A stretch of 32,691 nt of DNA from Bacteroidales bacterium (GCA_024401715.1 JAKSKO010000023.1:1-32691); one strand, 5' to 3'; positions 6,564-14,950 are shown, numbered from the stretch's first letter. Made by a program: numbers and translations. Notes: generated from the letters alone by a model not told the origin.

Positions 6564-9317
6564 ATGTTTTTTATAAGGATATACGACTTCTTTGCACGGA
6601 AAAGGAAATGGCTGCTTGCATCTCTTGCATGCATCAGCTGCATCCTTGCCGCCTTCATCCTTCGGCTGCAGTACAGCGAGGACATAGGCGATTTCCTGCC
6701 CCTGGGAACATCGGAGCGCGAAGCCCTGAATGTATACCAGAAGATTTCCGGAGCGGAGCGTCTTTTCATCATCTGCAACAACCCTTCGGACCCGGACATG
6801 GCGGTGGAGGCTATGAACTGCCTGGAGCAGAACCTGCTGGAAGCCGACAATCAGGGCTGGAGCGATGCCATGGTGGCATCCATAGACATGGAAAGCATCA
6901 GCCTGGTAAGCAGTTTCGTTTGCAGGAACGCCCCCTATTTTCTGTCTCCGGCCGATATCGCGCGCATGGACTCCCTGCTTTGCGACAGTTCCTACATCGC
7001 AAAACGTCTGGAAGAAGACCGCAACATGCTTATGTTCCCAAGCGGGAGCATAGTTGCCACGAATATCAAAAACGACCCTCTGGGCCTCTTCTCCCCCGTT
7101 CTGGCAAAACTGCAGCAGGCAAACGGCACCCTGAATTTCGAAATGTATGACGGGCACATCTTCACCCCGGACATGAGCCGGTGCATACTTATGCTGGACT
7201 CCCCATACGGCAACAGCGAAACCGTGCAGAACGCACGCATGCTGGAAACGGTACAGAAGGCTATAGATGACATGCACAGACTATATCCGGAAATTTCCGC
7301 CCATGTGGTGGGAGGTCCCGCCATAGCCGTGGAGAATTCCTCACGCATCAAGAAGGACAGCGTGCTTGCCATCTGCCTTTCCATGATTCTCATTGCAGTC
7401 CTTTTCTATTTCTCCATTGCATCGCTGCGCAACATTCTACTCATCTTCCTTTCAATAGGCTGGGGCTGGCTTTTCGCCCTTGGCGGAATTGCCCTGTTCA
7501 GCAGCAATGTATCAATAATAGTGATAGGAATATCCAGCGTCATACTTGGCATAGCGGTGAACTACCCTCTGCACATGATAGCGCACATAAGCCATGAAGG
7601 CCACGTACGCAATGCCCTCAAGGACATTGTGGCACCGCTTCTGGTTGGAAACATAACAACGGTGGGCGCCTTCCTGGCCCTGGTGCCTCTGCGCTCCACA
7701 GCCCTAAGGGACCTTGGAATCTTCGCCTCCCTGCTTCTTGTGGGAACGATAGTGTTCGTGCTTGTATACCTGCCGCACTTCGTGAAGCCGGAACGCAGCC
7801 GGGAAAGCTCCAGCAAGATACTGGACGCCCTTGCACGCTTCAGCCCGGAAAACCACAAGGGCATGGTGCTGGCAAGCGTGGCAGTCACGGCGGTTCTTGC
7901 CGTATTCAGCCTGGACGTAAGTTTCGATTCAAATCTCTCCAACATCAACTACATGACAAGGACCCAGAGGGAGGACATGCAGTATTTCCAGGAACTTCTT
8001 TCCGGGGCATCGGCAAAGGACAGCAGGGAACTTTACGTTATATCATCGGGCGGCAGTTACGACGAAGCCCTTGCTGCCCACAGCAGTAAAATACCTGTAA
8101 TAGAAGAGCTTACACAAAGCGGGAAGATTCTCTCTGCCAGCAGCGCAGGCACTTTCCTTGCTTCGCGCCAAGAGCAGGAGCAGCGTCTGCAGTTGTGGAA
8201 GGACTTTGTGTCGCGCCACAGGGAAAGCCTCACCACAGAGCTTGCCGCCCGTGCAAAGGAGGCCGGCTTTTCCGCTTCGGCATTCAGGAATTTCACCGAT
8301 ATGGTGGAAGAGGCAGGCAAGCTGCAACCGCAGGACATGGACTATTTCCAGCCTCTCACCTCCACCGTGCTTGTGCGCAACGTCACCAGCCTGGACGAAA
8401 CTGGCAAAAAATACATTGTGGACCTTCTGAACGTGCCTGCCGGCAGCATTGAAGAGCTTCAGCAGCAGATTCCTGGCAGCATGAACATTGCGCAGATAAA
8501 CAGTTCCATAGCCGGGCAGCTTTCAGACAACTTCAACTACATAGGCTGGGCCTGCTCGCTGATAGTATTCTTCTTCCTGTGGTTCTCTTTCGGCAGGCTG
8601 GAGCTTGCCATTATCTCCTTCCTGCCAATGGCGGTGAGCTGGATATGGATACTTGGAATAATGGGCGCGGCCGGCATCAGCTTCAACATTGTGAACGTGA
8701 TTCTTGCCACCTTCATCTTCGGCCAGGGAGATGACTACACCATCTTCGTCACGGAGGGTTGCCAGTATGAATACGCCCACCGCAAACCCATACTTATGTC
8801 CTACAAGAAGAGCATCATACAGTCGGCCCTTATCATGTTCATAGGCATAGGCACACTTATTTTCGCAAAACACCCTGCAATGCATTCGCTTGCGCAGGTA
8901 ACAATCATAGGCATGTTTTCCGTAGTGCTTATGGCCTACCTCATACCTCCTTTCCTTTTCCGATGGCTCACCACAAAGAACGGCCGCGTAAGGCAATACC
9001 CTCTTACGCTGCGCAGCATTCTGTTCGGTGCTCCCGCAAGTGCACGCAGGCAGGTTGAGGGCCGATACATATACAAAGGTATGGGAATAAGCCGCAGCGT
9101 AAGCGCCAGTTTGAAAAAACATGCCGCACAGCTGTCTGCAATGCCGGCAAGCGGGGAGCTGGAGTACAGCGATGAGGGCTATGGCGAATGCGCCATCCTG
9201 CTGGCCCTCACCCACCCCGATGTGAAGATATCGGCCCGTATCCAGGACCCGCAGCGCAGGAACCTGGCCATCCACGCGGCTGAAGATTTTGTAACGAACA
9301 TAGAATTCAAAGAATAA
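6564..9317 (+). CDS. MMPL/RND-family exporter with a C-terminal extra domain
   Basis: A 917-residue membrane transporter. The first membrane helix is at about residues 14-34, followed by a large periplasmic loop, a helix bundle at about 270-400, a second loop and a second bundle ending near residue 800. This is the duplicated layout of the MMPL/RND superfamily, which exports lipids and polyketides. The first ATG (6564), 1 base after the upstream stop, is preferred to a TTG at 6549. About 115 residues remain after the last membrane helix. The segment near residue 871, YGECAILLALTHPD, resembles motif I of a class I SAM methyltransferase (YGExALLLAL..P), but the acidic residue expected after the next strand is not evident. 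In this operon the protein would extract the finished polyene lipid from the inner membrane for the LolA-like carrier. Confidence 0.85.
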   Translation: MFFIRIYDFFARKRKWLLASLACISCILAAFILRLQYSEDIGDFLPLGTSEREALNVYQKISGAERLFIICNNPSDPDMAVEAMNCLEQNLLEADNQGWSDAMVASIDMESISLVSSFVCRNAPYFLSPADIARMDSLLCDSSYIAKRLEEDRNMLMFPSGSIVATNIKNDPLGLFSPVLAKLQQANGTLNFEMYDGHIFTPDMSRCILMLDSPYGNSETVQNARMLETVQKAIDDMHRLYPEISAHVVGGPAIAVENSSRIKKDSVLAICLSMILIAVLFYFSIASLRNILLIFLSIGWGWLFALGGIALFSSNVSIIVIGISSVILGIAVNYPLHMIAHISHEGHVRNALKDIVAPLLVGNITTVGAFLALVPLRSTALRDLGIFASLLLVGTIVFVLVYLPHFVKPERSRESSSKILDALARFSPENHKGMVLASVAVTAVLAVFSLDVSFDSNLSNINYMTRTQREDMQYFQELLSGASAKDSRELYVISSGGSYDEALAAHSSKIPVIEELTQSGKILSASSAGTFLASRQEQEQRLQLWKDFVSRHRESLTTELAARAKEAGFSASAFRNFTDMVEEAGKLQPQDMDYFQPLTSTVLVRNVTSLDETGKKYIVDLLNVPAGSIEELQQQIPGSMNIAQINSSIAGQLSDNFNYIGWACSLIVFFFLWFSFGRLELAIISFLPMAVSWIWILGIMGAAGISFNIVNVILATFIFGQGDDYTIFVTEGCQYEYAHRKPILMSYKKSIIQSALIMFIGIGTLIFAKHPAMHSLAQVTIIGMFSVVLMAYLIPPFLFRWLTTKNGRVRQYPLTLRSILFGAPASARRQVEGRYIYKGMGISRSVSASLKKHAAQLSAMPASGELEYSDEGYGECAILLALTHPDVKISARIQDPQRRNLAIHAAEDFVTNIEFKE

Positions 9318-9541
9318 TGAAAGCACGAATACTGGAACTTTTATCCGATGCTCTGCCCGCTGTGGATTTCAGCGCAGACTTCCTTTTCACCCAGATAGAC
9401 TCTCTGGGTGTAGCAACTATCATGATGATACTTTCGGACGAGTACAAGATAAACCTGCAGGCGACAGATGTAACTCCGAAGAACCTGCGCAGCCTGGATT
9501 CCATAGTTGCAATGGTCCAGGCCAAACTTGAACAGAAATAA
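9317..9541 (+). CDS. Acyl carrier protein
   Basis: A 74-residue acidic helical protein of normal ACP length. The attachment site is DSLG with Ser29 (FTQIDSLGVATI), where a phosphopantetheine arm would be added. ACPs usually have DSL followed by a small or hydrophobic residue, as here. The start codon shares one base with the stop of the exporter gene (TAATG), which couples translation. The adjacent AMP-dependent ligase is a plausible partner for loading an aryl acid onto it. A dedicated ACP separate from the fatty-acid ACP is typical of aryl-polyene and flexirubin clusters. Confidence 0.88.
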   Translation: MKARILELLSDALPAVDFSADFLFTQIDSLGVATIMMILSDEYKINLQATDVTPKNLRSLDSIVAMVQAKLEQK

Positions 9542-9554
9542 AACCCTACAGACT

Positions 9555-10868
9555 ATGAAAGCTGAAGAATATATAAGGATTCACGCACAGAACAGCCCTG
9601 AAAAGATTGCCCTTGTGTACGGCGACAGGCAGATGAACTACGACCAATTCTGGAAGGGGATATGCACAAGGGCGGAGGAACTTTCCGCTGCAGGATTGCG
9701 CGCACGACAGCCCTACGTATTCAGGGCCAGCCAGGACATGGACTTCCTGCTTACATACTGCGCGGTTCACATTCTGGATGCCATTGCGGTTCCCATGGAA
9801 AGGAGCGTGAGCCAGGAGTACTTCGATTCCGTGCAGGCAGAGGTGCAAGACTATACTTTCGCCCCCGACATCATGGACATACTATACACCACCGGAACAA
9901 CCGGAAAGGCCAAAGGCGTGATGCTGGGCTCCAAAGTGCTTGAAAGCTGTTCGGATAACTTCATAGATTCCATGGGATACACGCCGGATCTGCTTTATAT
10001 CATAAGCGGCCCGCTGAACCATATCGCAAGCCTTTCCAAAATACACCCCATGCTGGTTATAGGCGGTACCATTGCAATAATGGACGGCCTCAAGGACATG
10101 AACGCCCTGTTTGACATCTTCAAACTGCCGTTCAAGAAATTCGCAACCTTCCTTGTCCCCGCCAGCATACGCCTGCTTATGCAGTTCTCCTACGACAAGC
10201 TTTGCGCCGTGGCAGACAAGATAGATTTCATTGAGACAGGTGCAGCCCCAATAACATCGGAAGATATGCGAAGGCTTGCCCAGGCCCTGCCCCACTCCCG
10301 CCTCTACAACACCCTTGGCGGAACGGAGATAGGCGCCGTGTGCACCTACAACTTCAATGACGGCAAATACATGGAGGGCTGTGTGGGCCGATGCATGAAA
10401 CACTCCCGCATAGAGATAGGCGAAGAAGGCAATCTGATCATCTCCGGAGACACCATCATGAGCGGTTACCTGGGAGACGAGGAGAGCACACGCCAGGTTG
10501 TGCAGGACGGAAAGGTTCACAGCGCAGACCTGGGATACATAGATGAGGACGGTCTTATACACCTCACCGGCCGAAAAGGCGACATAATAAATGTGGGCGG
10601 CTTCAAAGTGAACCCTCTGGATGTGGAAAAAGTGGCTGGTACGCATCCAAGCATCAGGGAGTGCGCCTGCACATCGGCACAGCATCCTGTCGTAGGCACG
10701 GTTCTGAAGCTGGTGGTGGTGCTAAATGACGGCTTCACCCTGGACAAGCACTCCATAGCGGTGCACATCAAGAATCAGTTGGAAAGTCACAAGGTGCCAA
10801 CATATTACCAGCAGGTGGAGACTCTGCCGCGCACCTATAACGGAAAACTGGACAGGAAGAGTCTATAG
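9555..10868 (+). CDS. AMP-dependent acyl/aryl-CoA (or ACP) ligase, compact form
   Basis: A 437-residue adenylate-forming enzyme. The phosphate-binding loop YTTGTTGKAKG is at residues 111-121, followed by NTLGGTEIG (motif A5), TGRKGDIINVGGFKVNP (A8 hinge) and a terminal NGKLDRKSL with the catalytic lysine of motif A10. The family usually has about 500-550 residues. The gap lies before the P-loop, where the N-terminal subdomain is about 50-60 residues short, so the enzyme is compact but keeps all catalytic motifs. ATG 9555 is chosen over 9507, since 9507 would overlap the ACP gene by 35 bases. It probably activates the aryl or fatty starter acid and transfers it to the neighbouring ACP. The last gene of the operon, its stop overlaps the convergent esterase stop. 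Confidence 0.85.
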   Translation: MKAEEYIRIHAQNSPEKIALVYGDRQMNYDQFWKGICTRAEELSAAGLRARQPYVFRASQDMDFLLTYCAVHILDAIAVPMERSVSQEYFDSVQAEVQDYTFAPDIMDILYTTGTTGKAKGVMLGSKVLESCSDNFIDSMGYTPDLLYIISGPLNHIASLSKIHPMLVIGGTIAIMDGLKDMNALFDIFKLPFKKFATFLVPASIRLLMQFSYDKLCAVADKIDFIETGAAPITSEDMRRLAQALPHSRLYNTLGGTEIGAVCTYNFNDGKYMEGCVGRCMKHSRIEIGEEGNLIISGDTIMSGYLGDEESTRQVVQDGKVHSADLGYIDEDGLIHLTGRKGDIINVGGFKVNPLDVEKVAGTHPSIRECACTSAQHPVVGTVLKLVVVLNDGFTLDKHSIAVHIKNQLESHKVPTYYQQVETLPRTYNGKLDRKSL

Positions 10869-11759
10869 TAGGCCTTGCAGCCAGGTGAGGAGATCCTCCT
10901 TCCAGCTGTAGGGCTTGCCGTCACGCTCCACTTCATTTATTCCGAAACCGTGCCTGCCTTTTTCGAATTGCAGGTACAGATGGTTTACGCCCTTTTCAGT
11001 GAGGGCGGAATCCAGAAGGACGGAATTATAGTAGTGCACCACATTGTCGTCCCGGCAGTTCAGAAGAAACACCGGACAGCAGTCTTCGCTCACGTGATGC
11101 TCCAGAGACAGAAGTCTGGCGATATCACCATCCTCTTTCACCGCTTCTCCAAGAATGGCCCTGCGGCTTCTCTTGTGGATGTATGGTTTGTTGATGAAGG
11201 TTACCACGGGATAGATGGAGGCCACGAAATCCGGTTTCAGAGACACATTCGTGATTACGCCTTCCTTTTCCAGATATTCCGGGCCGCAAAGCTGGGCGGA
11301 CAGCATGGCAAGATGGCCTCCCGCAGAAAAGCCCATCACACCCACATGGTCCGGATTGATGTTATATTTTTCCGGTTCTTCCCTAAGCAGCTGTATGGTG
11401 CGCTGCACATCCTGAAGCATGCGCGGGAAACGGTTTCCACCGTAAAGCAGCCTTGTGCCGAAGACAAATTCCACCTTTCCGGCCACCCTGTATTCCAGAA
11501 CGAATGCGGCAATGCCGTTCTCGCACAGCCACTTCGCAACATCGTGTCCTTCCCTTTTCTTGTCCAGCCAGAAATAGCTGCCTCCGGGGCACACGATAAC
11601 GGCGCTTGTAGGAGTAACGGATTCGGGGATATAGGGGGTGACAACAACCCTGTCACGTCCATTGCCCCACTTTTTCCAGATATGGAAAGTCTCCCCGGCA
11701 TAAGAGATGCCGAGAAGCTGAAAAAGAAAAAACAATGTTGCGATTATCCTATACCTCAT
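10863..11759 (-). CDS. Secreted alpha/beta hydrolase, BD-FAE/acetyl-xylan-esterase-like
   Basis: A 298-residue protein with a signal peptide (hydrophobic residues 5-18, cleavage likely after Ala21). It has the oxyanion-type motif CPGGSY at 57-62, the nucleophile elbow GFSAGG with Ser145, an aspartate in NCRDDNVVHY and a C-terminal histidine in GRHGFG, giving a complete Ser-Asp-His triad. This is the pattern of bacterial feruloyl/acetyl-xylan esterases and related carbohydrate esterases of about 280-300 residues, acting in the periplasm or outside the cell. It is transcribed towards the polyene operon and divergently from menA. A Bacteroidetes-type promoter lies 14-21 bases upstream of its start, leaving a very short leader. 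The substrate cannot be read from the sequence. Confidence 0.8.
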   Translation of the reverse strand: MRYRIIATLFFLFQLLGISYAGETFHIWKKWGNGRDRVVVTPYIPESVTPTSAVIVCPGGSYFWLDKKREGHDVAKWLCENGIAAFVLEYRVAGKVEFVFGTRLLYGGNRFPRMLQDVQRTIQLLREEPEKYNINPDHVGVMGFSAGGHLAMLSAQLCGPEYLEKEGVITNVSLKPDFVASIYPVVTFINKPYIHKRSRRAILGEAVKEDGDIARLLSLEHHVSEDCCPVFLLNCRDDNVVHYYNSVLLDSALTEKGVNHLYLQFEKGRHGFGINEVERDGKPYSWKEDLLTWLQGLL

Positions 11760-11772
11760 AAATTGACGGCCG

Positions 11773-11804
11773 CAAAGGTAAGACTATTTAGCAATAATTG
11801 CAAA
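11773..11804 (-). promoter_or_regulatory. Bacteroidetes-type promoter for the esterase gene
   Basis: Read on the minus strand, TTTG (11804-11801) is followed after 20 bases by TACCTTTG (11780-11773), an exact match to TAnnTTTG with ideal spacing. Transcription would begin about 7-10 bases further on, leaving only a few bases before the ATG at 11759. Confidence 0.65.
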
Positions 11805-11818
11805 AAGTGTTATCTTTG
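11787..11818 (+). promoter_or_regulatory. Bacteroidetes-type promoter for the prenyltransferase gene
   Basis: TTTA (11787-11790) is followed after 20 bases by TATCTTTG (11811-11818), matching the -7 consensus TAnnTTTG exactly and the -33 consensus with one mismatch. It interleaves with the divergent esterase promoter, so the two -33 regions overlap. It also places transcription start after 11820, which supports translation from ATG 11834 rather than from an earlier in-frame TTG at 11798. Confidence 0.65.
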
Positions 11819-11833
11819 AATCTAAATAAGCAC

Positions 11834-12742
11834 ATGAAAGACATTATGGACAGCAAGAAGATAAAGGCACAGATACGATCACTTAGGCTGCGTGCCACTC
11901 CGCTTGGCCTTGCAGGCATCATCATGGGATATTCGGTTGCCATAAGGCAATACGATGTCAATTTTCTCACTTTTGTATTCCTTGCCCTGACCGCCGTCTT
12001 TCTGCAGTTCGTTTCCAACCTGTCCAACGAGCTGGGAGACAACATCTCCGGCACGGACACTGCCGACAGGGAGGGCATGCGCTATTCCCTGCAGAGCGGA
12101 ACTCTGTCTGTGCAAGACCTCAAGAACCTTATCACAGGCTGCGCAGTGCTTTCCTGCGTTTTCGGCCTTACGATGATATATCTTTCCGTGGGCACATTGC
12201 TAAGCCCGGTTTCGTTCGCGCTTATGGCTTTGGGTGCAGTTGCAATCTGGGCTGCAGTCCGCTACACCCTTGGAAAGAATCCATACGGATACAGGGGCCT
12301 TGGAGACATCTCCGTCTTCCTTTTCTTCGGCCTTGCAACAACATGCGTGGGCTATTTCATCTGCACCGGAGACTGGAACATGCTGGATTCCCTGCTGCCG
12401 GGCTGCGCAATGGGCTGCTTCAGCGTGGGCGTTCTTAACGTGAACAACATCAGGGACATGAAAACCGATGCAGCCACCCGCAAAACCATGGCCATCAGGT
12501 TTGGAGAAAAGGGCGCCAGAACATATCAGACCCTTCTGCTTGCAACAGGCTGGGCCTGCATGATAGCCTGGGCCGTCATGGAAGGCGGTCCGCTGCGCTC
12601 TTTCAGCTTCGTGCTCACACTCCCCCTTTTCATCATCCACCTTGCAGGCGTATGGAAGAACAGCGGCCGCAAGCTGGACAAGATGGTTCCCATCCTTGCA
12701 ATGAGCACCTTCCTCCTCTCCATCCTCACCCTCATACGCTAG
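11834..12742 (+). CDS. menA: UbiA-family prenyltransferase, probable 1,4-dihydroxy-2-naphthoate prenyltransferase
   Basis: About 302 residues and strongly hydrophobic, with eight or so predicted membrane helices. The first Asp-rich motif is SNELGDNISGTD at about residues 64-75, matching the MenA-type N-x3-D...D prenyl-diphosphate site. The second is NNIRDMKTDAATRK, followed by AIRFG, closely matching the MenA 'NNxRDxxxD...G..TLA.R.G' block. MenA attaches the polyprenyl chain to dihydroxynaphthoate in menaquinone synthesis at the inner membrane. ATG 11834 follows the promoter; ATG 11846 is an alternative start four codons later. A strong terminator follows, so it appears to be a single-gene unit. 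A role in the polyene pathway is possible but less likely. Confidence 0.8.
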   Translation: MKDIMDSKKIKAQIRSLRLRATPLGLAGIIMGYSVAIRQYDVNFLTFVFLALTAVFLQFVSNLSNELGDNISGTDTADREGMRYSLQSGTLSVQDLKNLITGCAVLSCVFGLTMIYLSVGTLLSPVSFALMALGAVAIWAAVRYTLGKNPYGYRGLGDISVFLFFGLATTCVGYFICTGDWNMLDSLLPGCAMGCFSVGVLNVNNIRDMKTDAATRKTMAIRFGEKGARTYQTLLLATGWACMIAWAVMEGGPLRSFSFVLTLPLFIIHLAGVWKNSGRKLDKMVPILAMSTFLLSILTLIR

Positions 12743-12771
12743 GGCGCACTTCCCTGTCACACAACGGGCAC

Positions 12772-12808
12772 AAAAAAAGATCGGCACAGCAGGGCCGATC
12801 CTTTTTTT
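12772..12808. terminator. Bidirectional intrinsic terminator between menA and the 53-residue gene
   Basis: A 7-bp stem GATCGGC (12779-12785) / GCCGATC (12794-12800) with an 8-base loop, preceded by seven A and followed by a C and seven T. Both strands therefore show a stem followed by a T-tract. It sits between two convergent genes and can serve both. Confidence 0.88.
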
Positions 12809-12822
12809 AATGCTGCCGTAAA

Positions 12823-12984
12823 TTACTCGGCAACTTTGTCGAAAAGAGCAAGGGTGGTATTAACCTCGTTGCTGATGATCTTTGCACCGTAATAGCTGTG
12901 TTTGTTTGCAGCGATGATTACCTCTTTGTCTCCTTTTGCCTGGAGCTCCTGCTGAAGTGCAGCAATAAGTTCAGATGTTTTCAT
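12823..12984 (-). CDS. Small protein of 53 residues, not recognised
   Basis: A complete frame from ATG (12984) to TAA (12823). The protein begins MKTSELIAALQQELQAKG, continues with DKEVIIAANKHSYYG, and ends ALFDKVAE. The opening 'xSELIxxLQ' helix followed by 'D.EV.I' is a pattern I associate with many short bacterial and phage proteins, but I cannot name a family. Real coding is supported by its fit between the terminator and the neighbouring gene, a normal start and stop, plausible amino-acid composition and no competing frame. It lies 19 bases downstream of the NagB-like/PIG-L gene on the same strand, so it may be co-transcribed. A sequence matching TAnnTTTG (13023-13016, minus strand) inside that gene's 3' end could give it its own promoter. 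Confidence 0.65.
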   Translation of the reverse strand: MKTSELIAALQQELQAKGDKEVIIAANKHSYYGAKIISNEVNTTLALFDKVAE

Positions 12985-13003
12985 AATATGGTATGTGTTG
13001 GTT

Positions 13004-14923
13004 TTAACAAAGTTTCAAAAATACCTCCATGGCCTGATATTCGGCCATTCCAAGTTTGTTGTACATGCGGGCGGTATTGCCTGTCCTGTCTTCCGCCCTC
13101 TGCCAGAACTCACGCGGATCGTCTCCAGGGAAAGGAACTATATCTTTCTGTGACAGATGGTGATAGATGGCATAGCGCTTCTCCACAACCTCTTCCGGGC
13201 TAAGTGGCACCGCCATATCCACACTGCCTATCTCCCACTCCATCCAGGCGCCGCGATACAGCCATATGTGACAGCCCGATATCCATTCCGCGCCCTCTGC
13301 CCTAAGCTGTTCGAAGGCCTCCAGGGCAGCCTCGGTGCAAACGCGGTGCGTACCGTGCGGGTCTGCAAGGTCTCCCGCCATGTATATCTGGTCCGGCTTC
13401 AGCCTGTCCATCAGTTCTTTTATGATATCAACATCCGCCTGCGTGCGTGGAAGTTTGGCAATTCCGCCGCTCTCGTAGAAAGGAAGGTTCAGAAAATGCG
13501 CATGACTTTCATCCAGTCCGAAACTGCGCACGGAGCCTTTCGCCTCGGACCTTCTTATGGCGGCCTTGATTGCCAGGAGTTCACGCGGCTCCGCCTCTCC
13601 GGCAACCTTGCTTGCGATAAGTTTCCTTACTTCATCCACCCTGTTCCCGAAACCCAGTTCCGCCGCGGCGTCCATATGCTGCACCACAACATCGTCATGT
13701 ACCGCAACATTTCCCGAAGTCTGGTAAGCAACATGCACATTATGTCCCTGATGAGCCAGTCTTATGAAGGTACCGCCCATGGAAATTACGTCATCGTCCG
13801 GATGCGGAGAGAAGATGAGTATTGTCTTAGGCCAAGGGGTGGCTTCCACAGGACGCGTTTTGTCTTCACATCCCGGCTTTCCACCAGGCCAGCCGGAAAT
13901 CGTATGCTGAAGATCGTTGAAAATATCTATGTTGATTTTTGCGTAATCACCGCACTTGTCCAGCATCTCGCCAAGATTATTCTCAAGGTAATCGTTCTGG
14001 CTTAATTTCAAGATAGGTTTGCCCACCTGCTGGCACAGCCACACCACGGCTTTCCTGCGGAATTTTGCAGTCCACTCGCAAGGGCCTATGAGCCACGGAG
14101 CCACCGTACGCGTAAGACCGCTTGCCGCGTTCTCATCCACATAGCACACAGCATTTGCGTGGCTCTGGAAATATGAGGCTGGATATGACGCAGAAATATC
14201 GGCCTCGCAGGAATTCGTAACAGCCTCGGCCTTATCCTCGCCGAAAGCCATAAGAATTATCTCCCTGGCAGACATCATGGTCTGTATGCCCATTGTGATG
14301 GCCATCGAAGGGGTCTCGCTAAGGTTACGGCCAAATGCCTTGGACTGGCGTTTGCGGGAGTTGTATGGAAGAAGCACCATTCTGGTGCGGCTCTGAGGCA
14401 TGGTTCCCGCTTCATTAAAGCCAACCTGCCCGTGCTCCCCTATGCCAAGAACAAGAAGATCCATATCCCTGGCCTTCTCTTCAAAGTCTTCGCAGTAAGC
14501 GGCAACACCGTCCCTGGCAACCATGCTGTCCGGGGTATGTATATTGCTCCTGTCTATATCAATATTATTGAGAAGCTGGCTGTGGATGATGTAATTGCGG
14601 CTCTTTGCCTTGTCCGGTTCCAACGGATAAAACTCGTCAATAGTGTATATCTCCACATTCTTGAAAGAGACCTCTCCCCTCTGGCAGGCCTCGCTAAGAA
14701 GTTTGTACAGAATCTTAGGGCTTTTGCCTGTACTCAGTCCCAGTTTGAAAAGACGGTCTTCGCTGAAAGCATTTATCCTTTCAATGATATGCTCTGCCAT
14801 TCTGGCGCTGGCAATATCCGAACTTGGAAATATCTCCACGGGAGTTTTCTCGTAGCTGTGAAGTATGGATTTCGGAACCGAAGACTCTATGAGGCCTCCG
14901 TCTTTTGGTAACGTAAAATGCAT
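13004..14923 (-). CDS. NagB-like (glucosamine-6-phosphate deaminase family) - PIG-L/LmbE deacetylase fusion
   Basis: A 639-residue two-domain protein of a type common in Bacteroidetes (about 640-665 residues). Residues about 25-300 are the NagB/RpiA/SugP fold, with STGKSP near 64-69 and the catalytic-type aspartate in TIDEFYP (Asp96). The active-site block normally reading GDGHIAFNEP is GEHGQVGFNEA here (162-172): the glutamate is kept but the usual aspartate and histidine are His164 and Gln166. Residues about 365-639 are a PIG-L/LmbE zinc deacetylase with HPDDD at 374-378 and DPHGTH further on. The family deacetylates GlcNAc-type substrates, so the fusion suggests successive deacetylation and deamination of an amino sugar, but the changed residues make the deaminase step doubtful. 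The gene is divergent from the GH3 gene. Confidence 0.82.
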   Translation of the reverse strand: MHFTLPKDGGLIESSVPKSILHSYEKTPVEIFPSSDIASARMAEHIIERINAFSEDRLFKLGLSTGKSPKILYKLLSEACQRGEVSFKNVEIYTIDEFYPLEPDKAKSRNYIIHSQLLNNIDIDRSNIHTPDSMVARDGVAAYCEDFEEKARDMDLLVLGIGEHGQVGFNEAGTMPQSRTRMVLLPYNSRKRQSKAFGRNLSETPSMAITMGIQTMMSAREIILMAFGEDKAEAVTNSCEADISASYPASYFQSHANAVCYVDENAASGLTRTVAPWLIGPCEWTAKFRRKAVVWLCQQVGKPILKLSQNDYLENNLGEMLDKCGDYAKINIDIFNDLQHTISGWPGGKPGCEDKTRPVEATPWPKTILIFSPHPDDDVISMGGTFIRLAHQGHNVHVAYQTSGNVAVHDDVVVQHMDAAAELGFGNRVDEVRKLIASKVAGEAEPRELLAIKAAIRRSEAKGSVRSFGLDESHAHFLNLPFYESGGIAKLPRTQADVDIIKELMDRLKPDQIYMAGDLADPHGTHRVCTEAALEAFEQLRAEGAEWISGCHIWLYRGAWMEWEIGSVDMAVPLSPEEVVEKRYAIYHHLSQKDIVPFPGDDPREFWQRAEDRTGNTARMYNKLGMAEYQAMEVFLKLC

Positions 14924-14950
14924 TGCTAATAATCTGAATCAATCCTTATT

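Noticed and set aside
10875-11819. Long + strand frame (314 residues) over the esterase gene
   Set aside because: It is antisense to a gene with a signal peptide and full catalytic triad, shows no recognisable domain, and crosses the divergent promoter region.
13016-13023. TAnnTTTG match on the minus strand (TATTTTTG) as a firm promoter for the 53-residue gene
   Set aside because: There is no -33 element at the right distance and it lies inside the upstream coding sequence. It is mentioned only as a possibility.
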